Shown here: positions 36,296 to 45,190 of the stretch, in pieces | How the letters are laid out: each line of letters opens with the position of its first letter | Position numbering within the stretch: position 1 is the first letter of the stretch | DNA from: CAYHXN01 sp964373675 | GTDB taxonomy: Bacteria > Patescibacteriota > Minisyncoccia > UBA6257 > WO2-44-18 | Assembly (NCBI GenBank): GCA_964373675.1 | Contig: CAYJVO010000002.1 | Location: 8,250-72,249 of the forward strand | Length of the DNA: 64,000 nucleotides | Reading direction: 5' to 3' | Notes under the pieces: generated by a model | Databases searched by the model: none | Told to the model about the DNA's origin: nothing | The model's input: the letters and a program-made list of their open reading frames with translations, nothing else | Position numbers and translations under genes: made by a program

Positions 36296-37626
36296 CAAGA
36301 TTTTTCGCCAACTATTTTTTCTAATATTTTCACAAAATAATCAATTTCCTTTTTAATTGTCTGCCGTCCAAAAGTAATCCGCAAACTTCCCAGAGCTCGC
36401 TCATCCAAAAATCCCATTGCCTTCAGCACCGGCGATGGCTGAACAACTCGTGCTGAACAGGCGACGCCGGAAGAAACCGCAATGCCGACCAGGTCCAATT
36501 TTATAACCAATTCATGCGCCTTTTGGCCGGGAAAATAAATATTCAAATTATTGGGAACGCGTTTCTCTAAAAAACCGTTAAGCTGGACCGCTGGGGCTTT
36601 TTTTAACTTTTTCCAGCAATAATCCCGTAATGTCCGAACTCGCTTTGCTTCTCTATTTCTTAGCGCTCTAGAAATCTCTACGGCTTTACCAAAACCGACT
36701 ATTGAAGGCGTATTTGGCGTTCCGGACCACAAACCGCCCGGCTCCTGTCCCCCGCCGGTAACTATAGGCAAAATGGGTAATGTAAAATGCGACCTGGAAT
36801 TTTTATTCTGTTCTTGTCGCTTGTCGCTTGTCTCATTAAACATTTTCCCAACATACAACGCTCCAATTCCCTTAGGACCGTAAATCTTGTGCGCCGACAA
36901 AGTCATTAAATCAACGCCCAGCTGATCAACATTGCAGTTTAAATACTGAAAGGCCTGAACGGCGTCGGTGTGGAGAAGGGGGTAGAATGTAGAATTTTGA
37001 ATATTGAATTTAGGATTTTTATTTTTCCAATATTCTATATTCTGTATTCTATATTCTTGAATCGCTTCGGCGATTTCCGCAATTGGCTGAATGGTCCCCA
37101 CCTCATTATTCACATACATCACTGAAACCAAAACCGTCCGCTCGTTGAGGGCGGTTTCTAATTTTTTCAAATCAACGAAGCCATCGCGCGAAACCGGAAT
37201 ATAAACCACTTCCACGCCTTCTTTTTCCAAATCTTTCGCCGTTTCCAAAACCGACGCGTGTTCAAAAGCTGAAATGATAAGGCGAGGAGTTAGAATATGG
37301 GATTTAGAATCTAGGGATTTTTTATTTTTAGAAAGAGCCCCGTTCCTCAATCCTATATTCTGAATTCTAAATTCTTTTATTGCTCCCCGCAGCGCCAAAT
37401 TATTCGCTTCCGTCGCCGACCCCGTAAAAATTATTTCATCGTATTTAGCGCCAATCGCTTCGGCAATTGTCTTGCGGGCCTTAAAAATAGCGGCCGACGC
37501 CTCTTGTCCAAGTTGGTGTACTGATCCTGCGTTCCCATAAACTTCGCTAAAATACGGGTTCATGGCCGCTTTAACATGTTTATCCACCGGTGCTGACGCC
37601 GCGTAATCTAAATACATACGTTTCAT
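36292..37626 (-). CDS. Cysteine desulfurase (NifS/IscS)
   Basis: PLP enzyme that takes sulfur from cysteine for Fe-S clusters and tRNA thiolation. YLDYAASAPV start, GSATEANNLAL, SAHKIYGPKG with the PLP lysine, and SSGVACSARVVQPS with the active-site Cys. At 444 aa it is about 60 residues longer than usual. The extra length is word-repeat insertions: EFRIQNIGLRNGALSKNKKS (about 85), EYRIQNIEYWKNKNPKFNIQ (about 190), and NETSDKRQEQNKNSRS (about 265), all in loops and made of ATTCTATATTCT-like words. Fe-S assembly partners are not in view. Confidence 0.92.
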   Translation of the reverse strand: MKRMYLDYAASAPVDKHVKAAMNPYFSEVYGNAGSVHQLGQEASAAIFKARKTIAEAIGAKYDEIIFTGSATEANNLALRGAIKEFRIQNIGLRNGALSKNKKSLDSKSHILTPRLIISAFEHASVLETAKDLEKEGVEVVYIPVSRDGFVDLKKLETALNERTVLVSVMYVNNEVGTIQPIAEIAEAIQEYRIQNIEYWKNKNPKFNIQNSTFYPLLHTDAVQAFQYLNCNVDQLGVDLMTLSAHKIYGPKGIGALYVGKMFNETSDKRQEQNKNSRSHFTLPILPIVTGGGQEPGGLWSGTPNTPSIVGFGKAVEISRALRNREAKRVRTLRDYCWKKLKKAPAVQLNGFLEKRVPNNLNIYFPGQKAHELVIKLDLVGIAVSSGVACSARVVQPSPVLKAMGFLDERALGSLRITFGRQTIKKEIDYFVKILEKIVGEKSC

Positions 37627-37644
37627 ACAAGTATCTTATTATCT

Positions 37645-37671
37645 TTGACAAGCATTACAAAATAGTATAAT
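37645..37671 (+). promoter_or_regulatory. Promoter of the YkuK-like gene
   Basis: TTGACA, 15-bp spacer, TATAAT; both boxes are consensus but the spacer is short. ATG lies 21 bases past the -10. Confidence 0.6.
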
Positions 37672-37692
37672 TTATCTGTAAAATCAATTCTT

Positions 37693-38175
37693 ATGCAATT
37701 ATTGTTTAACAATTCCCTTGGCGCCAAACTAACCCCTGATGATGTCATCGGCGAAATAATCAAATTCATGAACGCTGATCCTCATCGCTGTTATAAAGTC
37801 ATCATCGGAACTGATTCGGAGCGTTCCGCTGACAACACCGCCGATTTTGTAACGGCAATTGTCATTCACCGCTTAGGAAATGGCGGGCGATACTTTTGGC
37901 GACGGATTGAACCAAAAACCAAATATCACACCTTAAGGGGCCGCATCACTGGAGAAGTTTTGATGTCTTTGGACATTGCCCGGGAATTACTTCAGGCTAT
38001 GAAAAATTACCAAGTTCCGAAATTTGATTTTGAAATTCATGTGGATGTTGGGGAAAACGGCGCGACTAAAACAATGATTCAGGAACTAGTCGGCATGATT
38101 CGGGCTAATAATTTTGAAGCCAAAACCAAACCCGAAAGCTACGCCGCCAGCAAAGTCGCGGACCGCCATATTTAG
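37693..38175 (+). CDS. RNase H-fold nuclease-like protein, YkuK/DUF458 family
   Basis: 160 aa. VIIGTDSER near residue 40 and FEIHVDVGENGATKTMIQEL near residue 115 supply the acidic residues of the predicted RNase H-like fold; YAASKVADRH closes the domain. Function of YkuK proteins is not well established; a role in nucleic-acid processing is inferred from the fold. First gene of a plus-strand pair or triplet with its own promoter. A word repeat fills the 31 bp to the next gene. Confidence 0.8.
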   Translation: MQLLFNNSLGAKLTPDDVIGEIIKFMNADPHRCYKVIIGTDSERSADNTADFVTAIVIHRLGNGGRYFWRRIEPKTKYHTLRGRITGEVLMSLDIARELLQAMKNYQVPKFDFEIHVDVGENGATKTMIQELVGMIRANNFEAKTKPESYAASKVADRHI

Positions 38176-38206
38176 TTTCAAGTTTCAGGTGTCAGGTATC
38201 AAGTAA

Positions 38207-38563
38207 ATGGAAAAGGGTTATAAAAAATTGATGGCCTACCGCGAAGGTCACAAATTAGTTCTGCAAACTTATCTTGCAACTAGTAAGTTTCCTAAGTCAG
38301 AATTATTCGGACTTGTTTCTCAAATGCGTAGGGCGGCGGTGTCTGTGGTGGCAAACATCTTAGAAGGCCAGGCCAGAATAAGTAAAAAGGAATTTAAAAA
38401 TTTCATCTCTATCACTAATGGATCCCTTGTTGAATTGGAATATTATCTTGAACTATCACGAGAATTGAATTACATTAACAGGAACGATTATGAGGAAGTA
38501 GAAAAGCAAAGAGCTCTTACTGGCTCTTTATTGGGTGGATTACTTCGTTACCTTAAATCTTAA
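38207..38563 (+). CDS. Four-helix bundle protein, S23 (23S rRNA intervening-sequence protein) family
   Basis: 118 aa. MAYREGHKLVLQTYLAT, FPKSELFGLVSQMRRAAVSV, ANILEGQARISKKEFKNF and the C-terminal TGSLLGGLLRYLKS are family hallmarks. S23 proteins occur in rRNA intervening sequences and, as relatives of Avd, beside diversity-generating retroelements; no reverse transcriptase is here. Word repeats of the TGATACC/TGACACC type flank the gene on both sides (38176-38206 and 38564-38634), as if it had landed in or brought them. A truncated second copy is at 58764-58805. Confidence 0.87.
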   Translation: MEKGYKKLMAYREGHKLVLQTYLATSKFPKSELFGLVSQMRRAAVSVVANILEGQARISKKEFKNFISITNGSLVELEYYLELSRELNYINRNDYEEVEKQRALTGSLLGGLLRYLKS

Positions 38564-38634
38564 CTTGACACCTGACACCTGATACCTGATACCTGACACA
38601 TAACACCTGACACCTGATACATGATACATGACAC
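38564..38634. repeat. TGATACCTGACACC-type word repeat
   Basis: About seven tandem 7-8-bp words (TGACACC, TGATACC, TGATACA, TAACACC). The ATG of the next gene is made from such a word. The same vocabulary occurs inside at least five coding regions of the window. Confidence 0.85.
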
Positions 38635-39190
38635 TTTAGTAATTGATATTGAAACCAAAAATACCTTCGCCGAAGTCGGCGGTCAAGAAAATGTCAAAAA
38701 GTTAGATGCCTCTTTTGTGGGCGTCTATTCGTATAATCAAAACAAGTACCTGTCATTTTTTGAAAATCAATTTGGCGAACTTAACAAGTTTTTAAAAACT
38801 GCCGGATTAATAATTGGCTTTAGTATTAACCGCTTTGACATTCCGGTTTTAGAAAAATATTTAGACTTTAATATTTGGTCCATTCCCCGTCTAGATCTTT
38901 TAGAAGAAATTGAAATTGGTTTTGGCAATCGGATTAGTTTGGATGTGCTGGCGAAAACTAATTTAGGCATCGGCAAAACCCACCACGGCCTAGAAGCGAT
39001 CAAATTTTATAAAGAGCGAAATTGGAAAGAGCTGGAAAGCTACTGCCTTAATGACGTGAAAATCACCAAGGAACTTTACGAACTCGCCAAAAAACAAAAG
39101 CACCTCTCCATCCCCGACCGCACCACCGGCGTTTTAACAAAGGTGAACTTTAACTTTCCCGAAATCATCTTCCCGCAAACGCTTTTATAA
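38621..39190 (+). CDS. DEDD-type 3'-5' exonuclease-like protein (RNase_H_2/YprB-like)
   Basis: 189 aa. LVIDIETKN (first D and E), GFSINRFDIPVL (third acidic residue) and SYCLNDVKITKELYELA with C-terminal D make the DEDD set. Likely ribonuclease or proofreading-type exonuclease. The ATG at 38621 is inside a word repeat; the first four residues M-I-H-D derive from it and relatives would be expected to start directly before T-L-V. No polymerase domain. Confidence 0.8.
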   Translation: MIHDTLVIDIETKNTFAEVGGQENVKKLDASFVGVYSYNQNKYLSFFENQFGELNKFLKTAGLIIGFSINRFDIPVLEKYLDFNIWSIPRLDLLEEIEIGFGNRISLDVLAKTNLGIGKTHHGLEAIKFYKERNWKELESYCLNDVKITKELYELAKKQKHLSIPDRTTGVLTKVNFNFPEIIFPQTLL

Positions 39191-39215
39191 AAAACCCCAA
39201 CCGGGCTAGTTGGGG
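39189..39215 (-). terminator. Terminator, CCCCAAC/GTTGGGG
   Basis: 7-bp stem with 7-nt loop, with six T on the minus strand. It can serve the minus-strand lipoprotein gene and, more weakly, the plus-strand exonuclease gene. The 196 bp between it and 39412 hold nothing recognisable. Confidence 0.65.
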
Positions 39216-39411
39216 TAGATGAGAATGAGGTTTTGGTCTCCGTTTTTTATTTGTTCGGCTGTTCCGCTTATGAAAGTTTGGCGGGCTACCGTTTTTTTTT
39301 GAATTTTGGCCTTACTAAACAGAGACCGGGCTCTTAAAGAGAAACTATCAAGGGACTAAATTAATAATATAAAAACCTGCCAGAATCACCAGGTGGGGGA
39401 TGTGGATAATT

Positions 39412-39741
39412 CTAATCGTCGCAGTGATGGTTGCCGTGCCCATGGCAATGTCCGCAATGATTACATGGCGTATGCTGATGAGTCTGGCTCTGATTCTGGT
39501 TTTGATTTTGACTCTGAGACTGCTTAACGCTAACACTGTTTCTTACTTCCACGCGTGTCTGATTAATGACGGGCGGCGGCACATAAACATTGCTATTAGT
39601 AAGACCCAATGCAATTCCCACATTCCAGCCCACATTCCCGTCCTGATCGCCATTAACGCCGGCATAAGGCGTCATTCCGTAATGCCAACCCTGACAGCCA
39701 ATAGTCGCTGCCAGCAAAACCGCGACTGGCACAAATCTCAT
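39412..39741 (-). CDS. Small lipoprotein with His/Cys-rich metal-binding-like tail
   Basis: 109 aa. Signal peptide with lipobox-like ATIGC (Cys at about 16), a glycine/asparagine-rich middle (NGDQDGNVGWNVG), a Gln/Ser/Asn run, and a C-terminus CNHCGHCHGHGNHHC with four Cys and several His, suited to Zn, Ni or Cu binding. AGGAG lies 7 bases before the ATG, and a promoter is visible. Not recognised as a named family; metal binding is inferred from composition. Confidence 0.7.
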   Translation of the reverse strand: MRFVPVAVLLAATIGCQGWHYGMTPYAGVNGDQDGNVGWNVGIALGLTNSNVYVPPPVINQTRVEVRNSVSVKQSQSQNQNQNQSQTHQHTPCNHCGHCHGHGNHHCDD

Positions 39742-39769
39742 GATTTTCTCCTGTAAAAAGCCGGCTGGT

Positions 39770-39797
39770 ATAATATCACATCTACAAAATAATGCAA
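39770..39797 (-). promoter_or_regulatory. Promoter of the His/Cys-rich lipoprotein gene
   Basis: Minus-strand TTGCAT, 16-bp spacer, TATTAT, 29 bases before the ATG. Its -35 overlaps the start of the repeat unit at 39794. Confidence 0.6.
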
Positions 39798-40025
39798 GCC
39801 CCCACGCCTAATAAGCGCTTCCACAATTTTTTATCAGCAAATCTTCGTAGCAATAGCAGTTTAACGCGTTAAACGCTTTGACGCGTCAAAGCACTATCCC
39901 ATGGAATAGTGTTAGGAAATAACCCCACACAGCTTTGTCTCGGGCATTAAAGAAAACAAAGTCTTAGTTATGTGCGGGGCAAGCCCCCACGCCTAATAAG
40001 CACCTCTTTTATTAGGTGTGGGGGC
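39794..40025. mobile_element. Partial copy of the 1726 MITE, flanked by 23-bp direct repeats and a long hairpin
   Basis: 39822-39987 matches 1782-1947 over 166 bp without indels. The right end GTCTTAGTTATGTGCGGG is present but the left inverted repeat is missing. A 23-bp perfect direct repeat beginning GCAAGCCCCCACGCC lies at 39794-39816 and 39979-40001. The right copy forms a 17-bp hairpin (39983-39999 with 40009-40025) that lacks a T-run, so it is not an obvious terminator. Confidence 0.75.
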
Positions 40026-40030
40026 AAGCC

Positions 40031-40966
40031 TTATCCGGAGATTAATTTTTTAAATTCTTTCAGTTTGGCTAAAAAGGTTTTTTTATCCTTAGCTTCTAAG
40101 TTCAGGCGCAGGAGGTCTTCGGTCTGTGATGGCCGCACATTAAACCACCAGGCCCCAAATTCCATTTTCAGACCATCTAGATGAGAAAGTCTTTGGGCTT
40201 CTTTTTTATATTTCTGTTCAATCTTTGTTAAAATTTTTTCTTTGTCGCTGACTCTAAAATTTATCTCTCCGGAACGATGATATTTTGGTAAGCCATCAAT
40301 CCACTCACCCAAACTCAAGCCTTGATACCTGATACCTGATATCTGATTCATAAAATAAATCGCCGTCAAAATTCCTGAATCCCAAACCGCGCTGAATTCC
40401 TTAAACTTAAAGTAGTAATGCCCGGAAGTTTCGGCAGCAAAATCAATTTTCTTTTTATTCATCAGTTTTTTAATAAAGTAATGGCCAACTCGCGAATTAA
40501 TAATTTTTTTGCCATCGGCTGAAATCAATTCTCTGGCTAAATAGCCGGCGCGAACATCTAAAATCAAGGGTCCTTTAAAACTTCTACTTATCAACACTGC
40601 CACCGCATCCGGCGCCACCGGCTGGCCACGATCGTCTAAGAAAAATACCCGATCACCATCCGCGTCAAAAATAATGCCGAGGTCGGCTTTATGTTTACGC
40701 ACTGCTGTCCGCAAATCATTAAACGCATCTCTCCTCCATGGATCCGGCCCATGCGCCGGAAAACGACCATCAGGTCTATCATTAATTAAAATAGGCTTAA
40801 CTCTTGATACTTGACGCTTGACACTTGATACTCGGAAAAGTTCTTTAAGAACTTTTCCGGTGGTTCCATTAGAGCAATCAAAAACAACTTTTAAAGCTCT
40901 TTCTAGCTTTAAAAACTTTTTCAAAAAATTTATGTATAACTCCAAATAATCCATGTCGCATTTCAC
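40031..40966 (-). CDS. Phosphomannomutase/phosphoglucomutase, C-terminal part of split gene
   Basis: 311 aa. Domain 2-4 of the alpha-D-phosphohexomutase fold: IIFDADGDRVFFLDD binds the metal, AETSGHYYFK contacts sugar, and the C-terminal GAWWFNVRPSQTEDLLRLNLEA is the phosphate-binding domain. The N-terminal part with the catalytic serine is the overlapping upstream gene. GTG start forms a GTGA overlap, so reinitiation could make both halves. Word-repeat insertions RVSSVKRQVSRVK and NQISGIRYQG are present. Confidence 0.85.
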   Translation of the reverse strand: MKCDMDYLELYINFLKKFLKLERALKVVFDCSNGTTGKVLKELFRVSSVKRQVSRVKPILINDRPDGRFPAHGPDPWRRDAFNDLRTAVRKHKADLGIIFDADGDRVFFLDDRGQPVAPDAVAVLISRSFKGPLILDVRAGYLARELISADGKKIINSRVGHYFIKKLMNKKKIDFAAETSGHYYFKFKEFSAVWDSGILTAIYFMNQISGIRYQGLSLGEWIDGLPKYHRSGEINFRVSDKEKILTKIEQKYKKEAQRLSHLDGLKMEFGAWWFNVRPSQTEDLLRLNLEAKDKKTFLAKLKEFKKLISG

Positions 40967-41418
40967 ATTTTGCCTTTTACCATCGATAAAATTTCCTTGC
41001 CGCTGATTGGCGCTGCTTTCGGCCCAACAATTTTTAACCCGTTGTATTCTTTTGGGTTATGGGAAGCCGTGATTATAATCCCGCCAATTGCCTTAAAATG
41101 GTTTACCAAAAAATAAAGCATTGGCGTGGTGATCATTCCCGCTTCCACAATCTTGACACCTGATACCTGACACATGACACGCACCATCGTTTCATACAAC
41201 GCCGGCGAGCTCAATCTCGCGTCGTGTCCCACCATTACAACTTTTGACTTTTGACCTTCCCTCGACCTGAGCTCGGGACGAAGGTTGGCTTTTGACTTGA
41301 AAAAATAGCGACCCAACGCGTAGGCAATTCTAGCCGCTATTTTTTCATTTATCTCCTCCGGATACCGACCGCGGATGTCGTATGCTTTGAATATTGCTTT
41401 ATTTATCATTAGTTTCAT
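40963..41418 (-). CDS. Phosphomannomutase/phosphoglucomutase, N-terminal part of split gene
   Basis: 151 aa. INKAIFKAYDIRGRYPEEI and TASHNPKEYNGLK with the phosphoserine. The frame ends at TGA within AATGTGAAATGCGACATG, which itself looks like a word-repeat; the downstream frame continues the protein. Thus a length change in a word repeat probably split the gene. One in-frame insertion, RVMCQVSGVK, is also seen. The start is divergent from ftsK with only 15 bp between them. Provides mannose- or glucose-1-phosphate for sugar nucleotides. Confidence 0.87.
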   Translation of the reverse strand: MKLMINKAIFKAYDIRGRYPEEINEKIAARIAYALGRYFFKSKANLRPELRSREGQKSKVVMVGHDARLSSPALYETMVRVMCQVSGVKIVEAGMITTPMLYFLVNHFKAIGGIIITASHNPKEYNGLKIVGPKAAPISGKEILSMVKGKM

Positions 41419-41433
41419 TTTATTATAAAAGCG

Positions 41434-43539
41434 ATGTCCAGGTCCAAAAAAAATATTGACGACTCAAAAAAACCTAAAATCCGTCCGGAAACCAAAAACA
41501 GTATTGTTGCTATCTCCCTTATCGGTCTGGCGGTCATATTATTGCTGGCCAGCTTTGAAAAAGCCGGACCGGCTGGTCAGCTTATTTATTTACTTTTTAA
41601 CAAAGCTTTTGGCGCCGGTTATTACATTTTGCCGGCGATCTCCCTTATTATTGCTTTCGCCTTTATTTTTTCTTCTCAGAAAAAATTTTTTGGGGTCACT
41701 TTTATCGGGGCGACTGTTTTCCTAATCTTCGGTTTGGGGCTATTAGACATTTTGTTGCCGAAGCAAGCCGGCCTTGTCGGATCATCAGTCGGGGCCATTG
41801 AGTTAATACTCGGCTATCCGGCCTCTCTAGTTCTTACCGCTACTTTTATTATCGCTGGCCTTCTATTGACGCTCAATGCCTCAATCCGATTCGCAATCAG
41901 AAAGAAAAAAGAGGGGGAATCCTCCTTTGCTAAAGCTACGGCGGGCGAAGAAAAACCACTAGTCATAAAAACTCCGGAACCGATTGTCGCTCAACCGACC
42001 GCTGCCGCGGAGACCAAACCGGCTAAATCGGAATCCTCCTTTGCTAAAGCTTCGGAGGACGAGGAAAAACCGGATTTTGATCTGCCGATGCCGAAAGGTA
42101 GAATAAAATCTTTTAACGCCAAAAATTATGTCGCCCCGCCGCTTTCGCTTTTAAAATCTTCTACGGAAAAACCGACTGCCGGCGATCTTCGCGCTAATGC
42201 CAACATCATTAAAAGAACCTTGGACAGTTTTGGCATTCCGGTGGAAATGGGAGAAATCAACATCGGACCAAAAGTCACCCGCTACACCCTCAAGCCGGCG
42301 GAGGGCGTAAAGCTCTCACGCATTGTCGCCCTGAACTCGGATCTGGCGTTGGCGCTCGCCGCCCATCCGATCCGTATTGAGGCGCCAATCCCCGGCAAAT
42401 CATTGGTTGGCATTGAAGTTCCCAACAAATCCGCTGCTCTAGTCCGGTTAGGAAGTCTAATGGCTTATCAAGATTTTCAAAATGCCGGACCGCTCGCTTT
42501 TATCGTCGGCCGCGATGTAACTGGCGAACCAATTATTGCCGATGTTGAAAAAATGCCTCATCTTCTGGTTGCCGGCGCCACCGGATCGGGAAAATCAGTA
42601 ATGATCCACTCAATGATCGTTTCGCTTCTTTATAAAAACTCGCCCGACATCCTCAAATTAGTACTCATTGACCCCAAAAGAGTTGAATTGACCGCTTATG
42701 ATGGCGTGCCTCACTTGATTACTAAAGTGATTACTGACGGCAAAAAAACCATTAGCGTATTTAGATGGGTGATTCAGGAAATGGAACGCCGCTACGAACT
42801 TCTTCAAAATGCCGGCTCGCGCGACATCCACAGTTTCAACAAAATGGCTGACCAGCCAATGTCTTATATATTAATAGTAGTTGACGAACTGGCTGACTTA
42901 ATGGCAGCTTATGGCCGAGAAATAGAAAGCTCCGTTGTCCGTCTGGCGCAAATGGCCCGCGCCACTGGAATTCATTTGGTGGTCTCTACTCAACGACCGT
43001 CAGTAGAAGTGATTACCGGCCTTATCAAAGCAAACATCACCAGCCGCGTTGCTCTTCAAGTCGCCAGCCAAGTAGACTCGCGAACTATTTTGGATTCTGC
43101 CGGAGCGGAAAAACTTCTGGGCGGAGGCGATCTTTTATTTATCTCTTCAGAATTCTCCAAGCCCAAACGGATCCAAGGCGCCTACATTTCCGAAGAAGAA
43201 ATCAATAAAGTCGCCGATTTCATCAAGGATAATAACGGATTCGCCGGCGAATCCGAGATAACCGTAATGCCCGGCTCCCCTGCTTTGCCAAATGATTGGT
43301 CTGCTGACGAAGAAGATGAACTCTTTGATGAAGCTATTCAGGTGGTCAAAGAAGCGAAAAAAGCATCGGCCTCGCTGCTCCAGCGCCGCCTTAAAGTCGG
43401 CTATGCTCGGGCCGCCCGACTACTAGACTTGATGGAGGCCAAAAATTTAATTGGGCCGGGCGAAGGAGCCAAACCAAGGGAAATTCTTATGGATCTAGGC
43501 GATGACAGCATAGACAACAAAGATGGTGATGCTATATAA
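41434..43539 (+). CDS. ftsK: DNA translocase FtsK/SpoIIIE
   Basis: 701 aa. Four membrane helices (25-170), a linker of about 100 aa, then the motor: GATGSGKSVMIHS (Walker A), LIVVDELADLM (Walker B), STQRPSVEVITG, and a C-terminal gamma winged-helix (ASASLLQRRLKVGYARAARL). It pumps the chromosome terminus through the septum. The linker has two DNA-level repeats (about 41919-41966 and 42031-42078) coding SSFAKATAGEEKP and SSFAKASEDEEKP, a CPR-typical mobile word. First of ftsK, rodZ-like, recA run. Confidence 0.95.
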   Translation: MSRSKKNIDDSKKPKIRPETKNSIVAISLIGLAVILLLASFEKAGPAGQLIYLLFNKAFGAGYYILPAISLIIAFAFIFSSQKKFFGVTFIGATVFLIFGLGLLDILLPKQAGLVGSSVGAIELILGYPASLVLTATFIIAGLLLTLNASIRFAIRKKKEGESSFAKATAGEEKPLVIKTPEPIVAQPTAAAETKPAKSESSFAKASEDEEKPDFDLPMPKGRIKSFNAKNYVAPPLSLLKSSTEKPTAGDLRANANIIKRTLDSFGIPVEMGEINIGPKVTRYTLKPAEGVKLSRIVALNSDLALALAAHPIRIEAPIPGKSLVGIEVPNKSAALVRLGSLMAYQDFQNAGPLAFIVGRDVTGEPIIADVEKMPHLLVAGATGSGKSVMIHSMIVSLLYKNSPDILKLVLIDPKRVELTAYDGVPHLITKVITDGKKTISVFRWVIQEMERRYELLQNAGSRDIHSFNKMADQPMSYILIVVDELADLMAAYGREIESSVVRLAQMARATGIHLVVSTQRPSVEVITGLIKANITSRVALQVASQVDSRTILDSAGAEKLLGGGDLLFISSEFSKPKRIQGAYISEEEINKVADFIKDNNGFAGESEITVMPGSPALPNDWSADEEDELFDEAIQVVKEAKKASASLLQRRLKVGYARAARLLDLMEAKNLIGPGEGAKPREILMDLGDDSIDNKDGDAI

Positions 43540-43548
43540 TCTTTCAAA

Positions 43549-44196
43549 ATGGAAAAGTCTCTAAAAGAACTCCTTAAAGAACAGCTAGAACTAAAAGGAA
43601 TCTCCATGCAACGGCTGCATCAGTTAACCAGCGTCCCGGAAAGATATCTTGCCGGCATTTTAGAAATTGACCCGCGCAACATTCCTGCCTTGCCATATGT
43701 AAGGGGTTATTTAATAAAAATCGGGGAGATATTGGGTTTAGACGGCGAAGAGCTTTGGAAAAAATACAAAAAAGAAACGGAGATTAAAAGCTCAGGAGAA
43801 AAAGATTGTCTGCCAGAGAATCGCTACGCCATTAAAACAATAAACAGGCGCTGGACGATTCTGGTCGTCATTGTGGTGTTGGCGATTGGCTATGCCACTC
43901 TGAATGCCGGCAGAATTCTTGGAAGACCGGAATTAACAATCCATTCACCAATCCAAGACCAAACTATAACGGCGAATACGATTTACAATCTCTCTGGGAA
44001 AATTAATCCCCGGGACACTCTTAAAATTAACGGTGAGGAAGTTGTGGTAGAAACTGACGGACAATTTGATAAATTCTACAGTCTCCAGCCCGGCTTAAAC
44101 ACTTTTGTATTTAGCGTCAAACGGCTTTTAGGAAAAGAGGCCCGAGTCGTAAAACAACTGATTTACCAACCACAACAACAAGTTGGCAATAAATAA
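43549..44196 (+). CDS. RodZ-like HTH membrane protein
   Basis: 215 aa. A cytoplasmic HTH_25-type domain ([47 protein letters not shown]), one membrane helix ([19 protein letters not shown]), and an extracytoplasmic Ig-like domain ([20 protein letters not shown]). This is the RodZ layout, tying MreB-type shape control to the envelope; no mreB in view. 9 bp after ftsK, 1 bp before recA. Confidence 0.82.
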   Translation: MEKSLKELLKEQLELKGISMQRLHQLTSVPERYLAGILEIDPRNIPALPYVRGYLIKIGEILGLDGEELWKKYKKETEIKSSGEKDCLPENRYAIKTINRRWTILVVIVVLAIGYATLNAGRILGRPELTIHSPIQDQTITANTIYNLSGKINPRDTLKINGEEVVVETDGQFDKFYSLQPGLNTFVFSVKRLLGKEARVVKQLIYQPQQQVGNK

Positions 44197-44197
44197 C

Positions 44198-45190
44198 ATG
44201 GCTAAAAAAGAGCTGGAACCAAAAAACGATCTGAATCGGCTTCTGGAAACCCTGCAGGAAAAGTACGGCGAGGGTGCCATTATGAAGCTGGGTGAAACTA
44301 AAAAAGCCAGCGTGGAGGTGGTTCCTACCGGTTCTTTCTCGCTGGATCTTGCTTTGGGAGTCGGCGGACTGCCAAGGGGTAGAATCGTGGAAATTTTTGG
44401 ACCCGAAAGCAGCGGAAAAACTACTTTAGCGCTTAATGTCATTGCCCAGTCCCAAAAACGGGATGGGAAGGCCGCATTTATTGACGCGGAGCATGCCTTG
44501 GACCCTGACTATGCCACGAAGTTAGGGGTAAAAATCAAAGAACTGCTTATTTCTCAGCCGGACAACGGCGAAGAGGCCCTGAATATCCTTGAAAGTCTTG
44601 TGCGCTCCGGAATGATTGATGTTGTAGTGGTAGATTCGGTAGCGGCTTTGACGCCCAAAGCGGAAATTGAGGGAGAAATGGGAGCCCAATTCATCGGCTT
44701 GCAAGCCCGACTAATGTCCCAAGCATTAAGAAAACTGACTGCTATTGCCGCCAAATCCAACACTCTCATCGTTTTTATCAATCAGCTTAGAGAAAAAATC
44801 GGAATAATGTTCGGCAATCCCGAAACCACCCCCGGCGGCCGAGCTTTAAAATTTTATTCCTCGGTACGCATTGATATCCGGCGAATAGCTCAGTTGAAAA
44901 AAGGCGATCAGGTAACCGGCAATCGCGTAAGAGCTAAAGTGGTGAAAAACAAAGTGGCGGCACCGTTTAGACTTGCTGAATTTGACATCTATTATAATGA
45001 AGGTATTTCTTATGAAGCTGATGTGATCAATGCTGCGCTAAAATATGGCGTTATCACAAAAAGCGGCGCCAGCTACAGTTTTAACGGTGAAAAATTAGGC
45101 ATTGGCATTGAAAATGTAAAAAATAAATTAACCGAAGATAAAAAACTTTTAAAAGAGATTGAGAAAAAAATCTTGGAGATAACTAAATAA
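44198..45190 (+). CDS. recA: Recombinase RecA
   Basis: 330 aa. [17 protein letters not shown] (Walker A), [12 protein letters not shown] (Walker B), [20 protein letters not shown], and [20 protein letters not shown] (L2 region). Complete. ATG at 44198 follows the previous stop by one base; a TTG further upstream is unlikely. Stop overlaps the next start as TAATG. Confidence 0.97.
   Translation: MAKKELEPKNDLNRLLETLQEKYGEGAIMKLGETKKASVEVVPTGSFSLDLALGVGGLPRGRIVEIFGPESSGKTTLALNVIAQSQKRDGKAAFIDAEHALDPDYATKLGVKIKELLISQPDNGEEALNILESLVRSGMIDVVVVDSVAALTPKAEIEGEMGAQFIGLQARLMSQALRKLTAIAAKSNTLIVFINQLREKIGIMFGNPETTPGGRALKFYSSVRIDIRRIAQLKKGDQVTGNRVRAKVVKNKVAAPFRLAEFDIYYNEGISYEADVINAALKYGVITKSGASYSFNGEKLGIGIENVKNKLTEDKKLLKEIEKKILEITK

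Noticed and set aside
38207..38563. Diversity-generating retroelement accessory protein (Avd)
   Set aside because: No reverse transcriptase, template or variable repeat in the window; S23 family fits better.
38564..38634. Possible CRISPR-like array
   Set aside because: Words of 7-8 bp without spacers of regular length; no cas genes.
39983..40025. Terminator of the split phosphomannomutase gene
   Set aside because: A strong hairpin, but there is no T-run on the minus strand.
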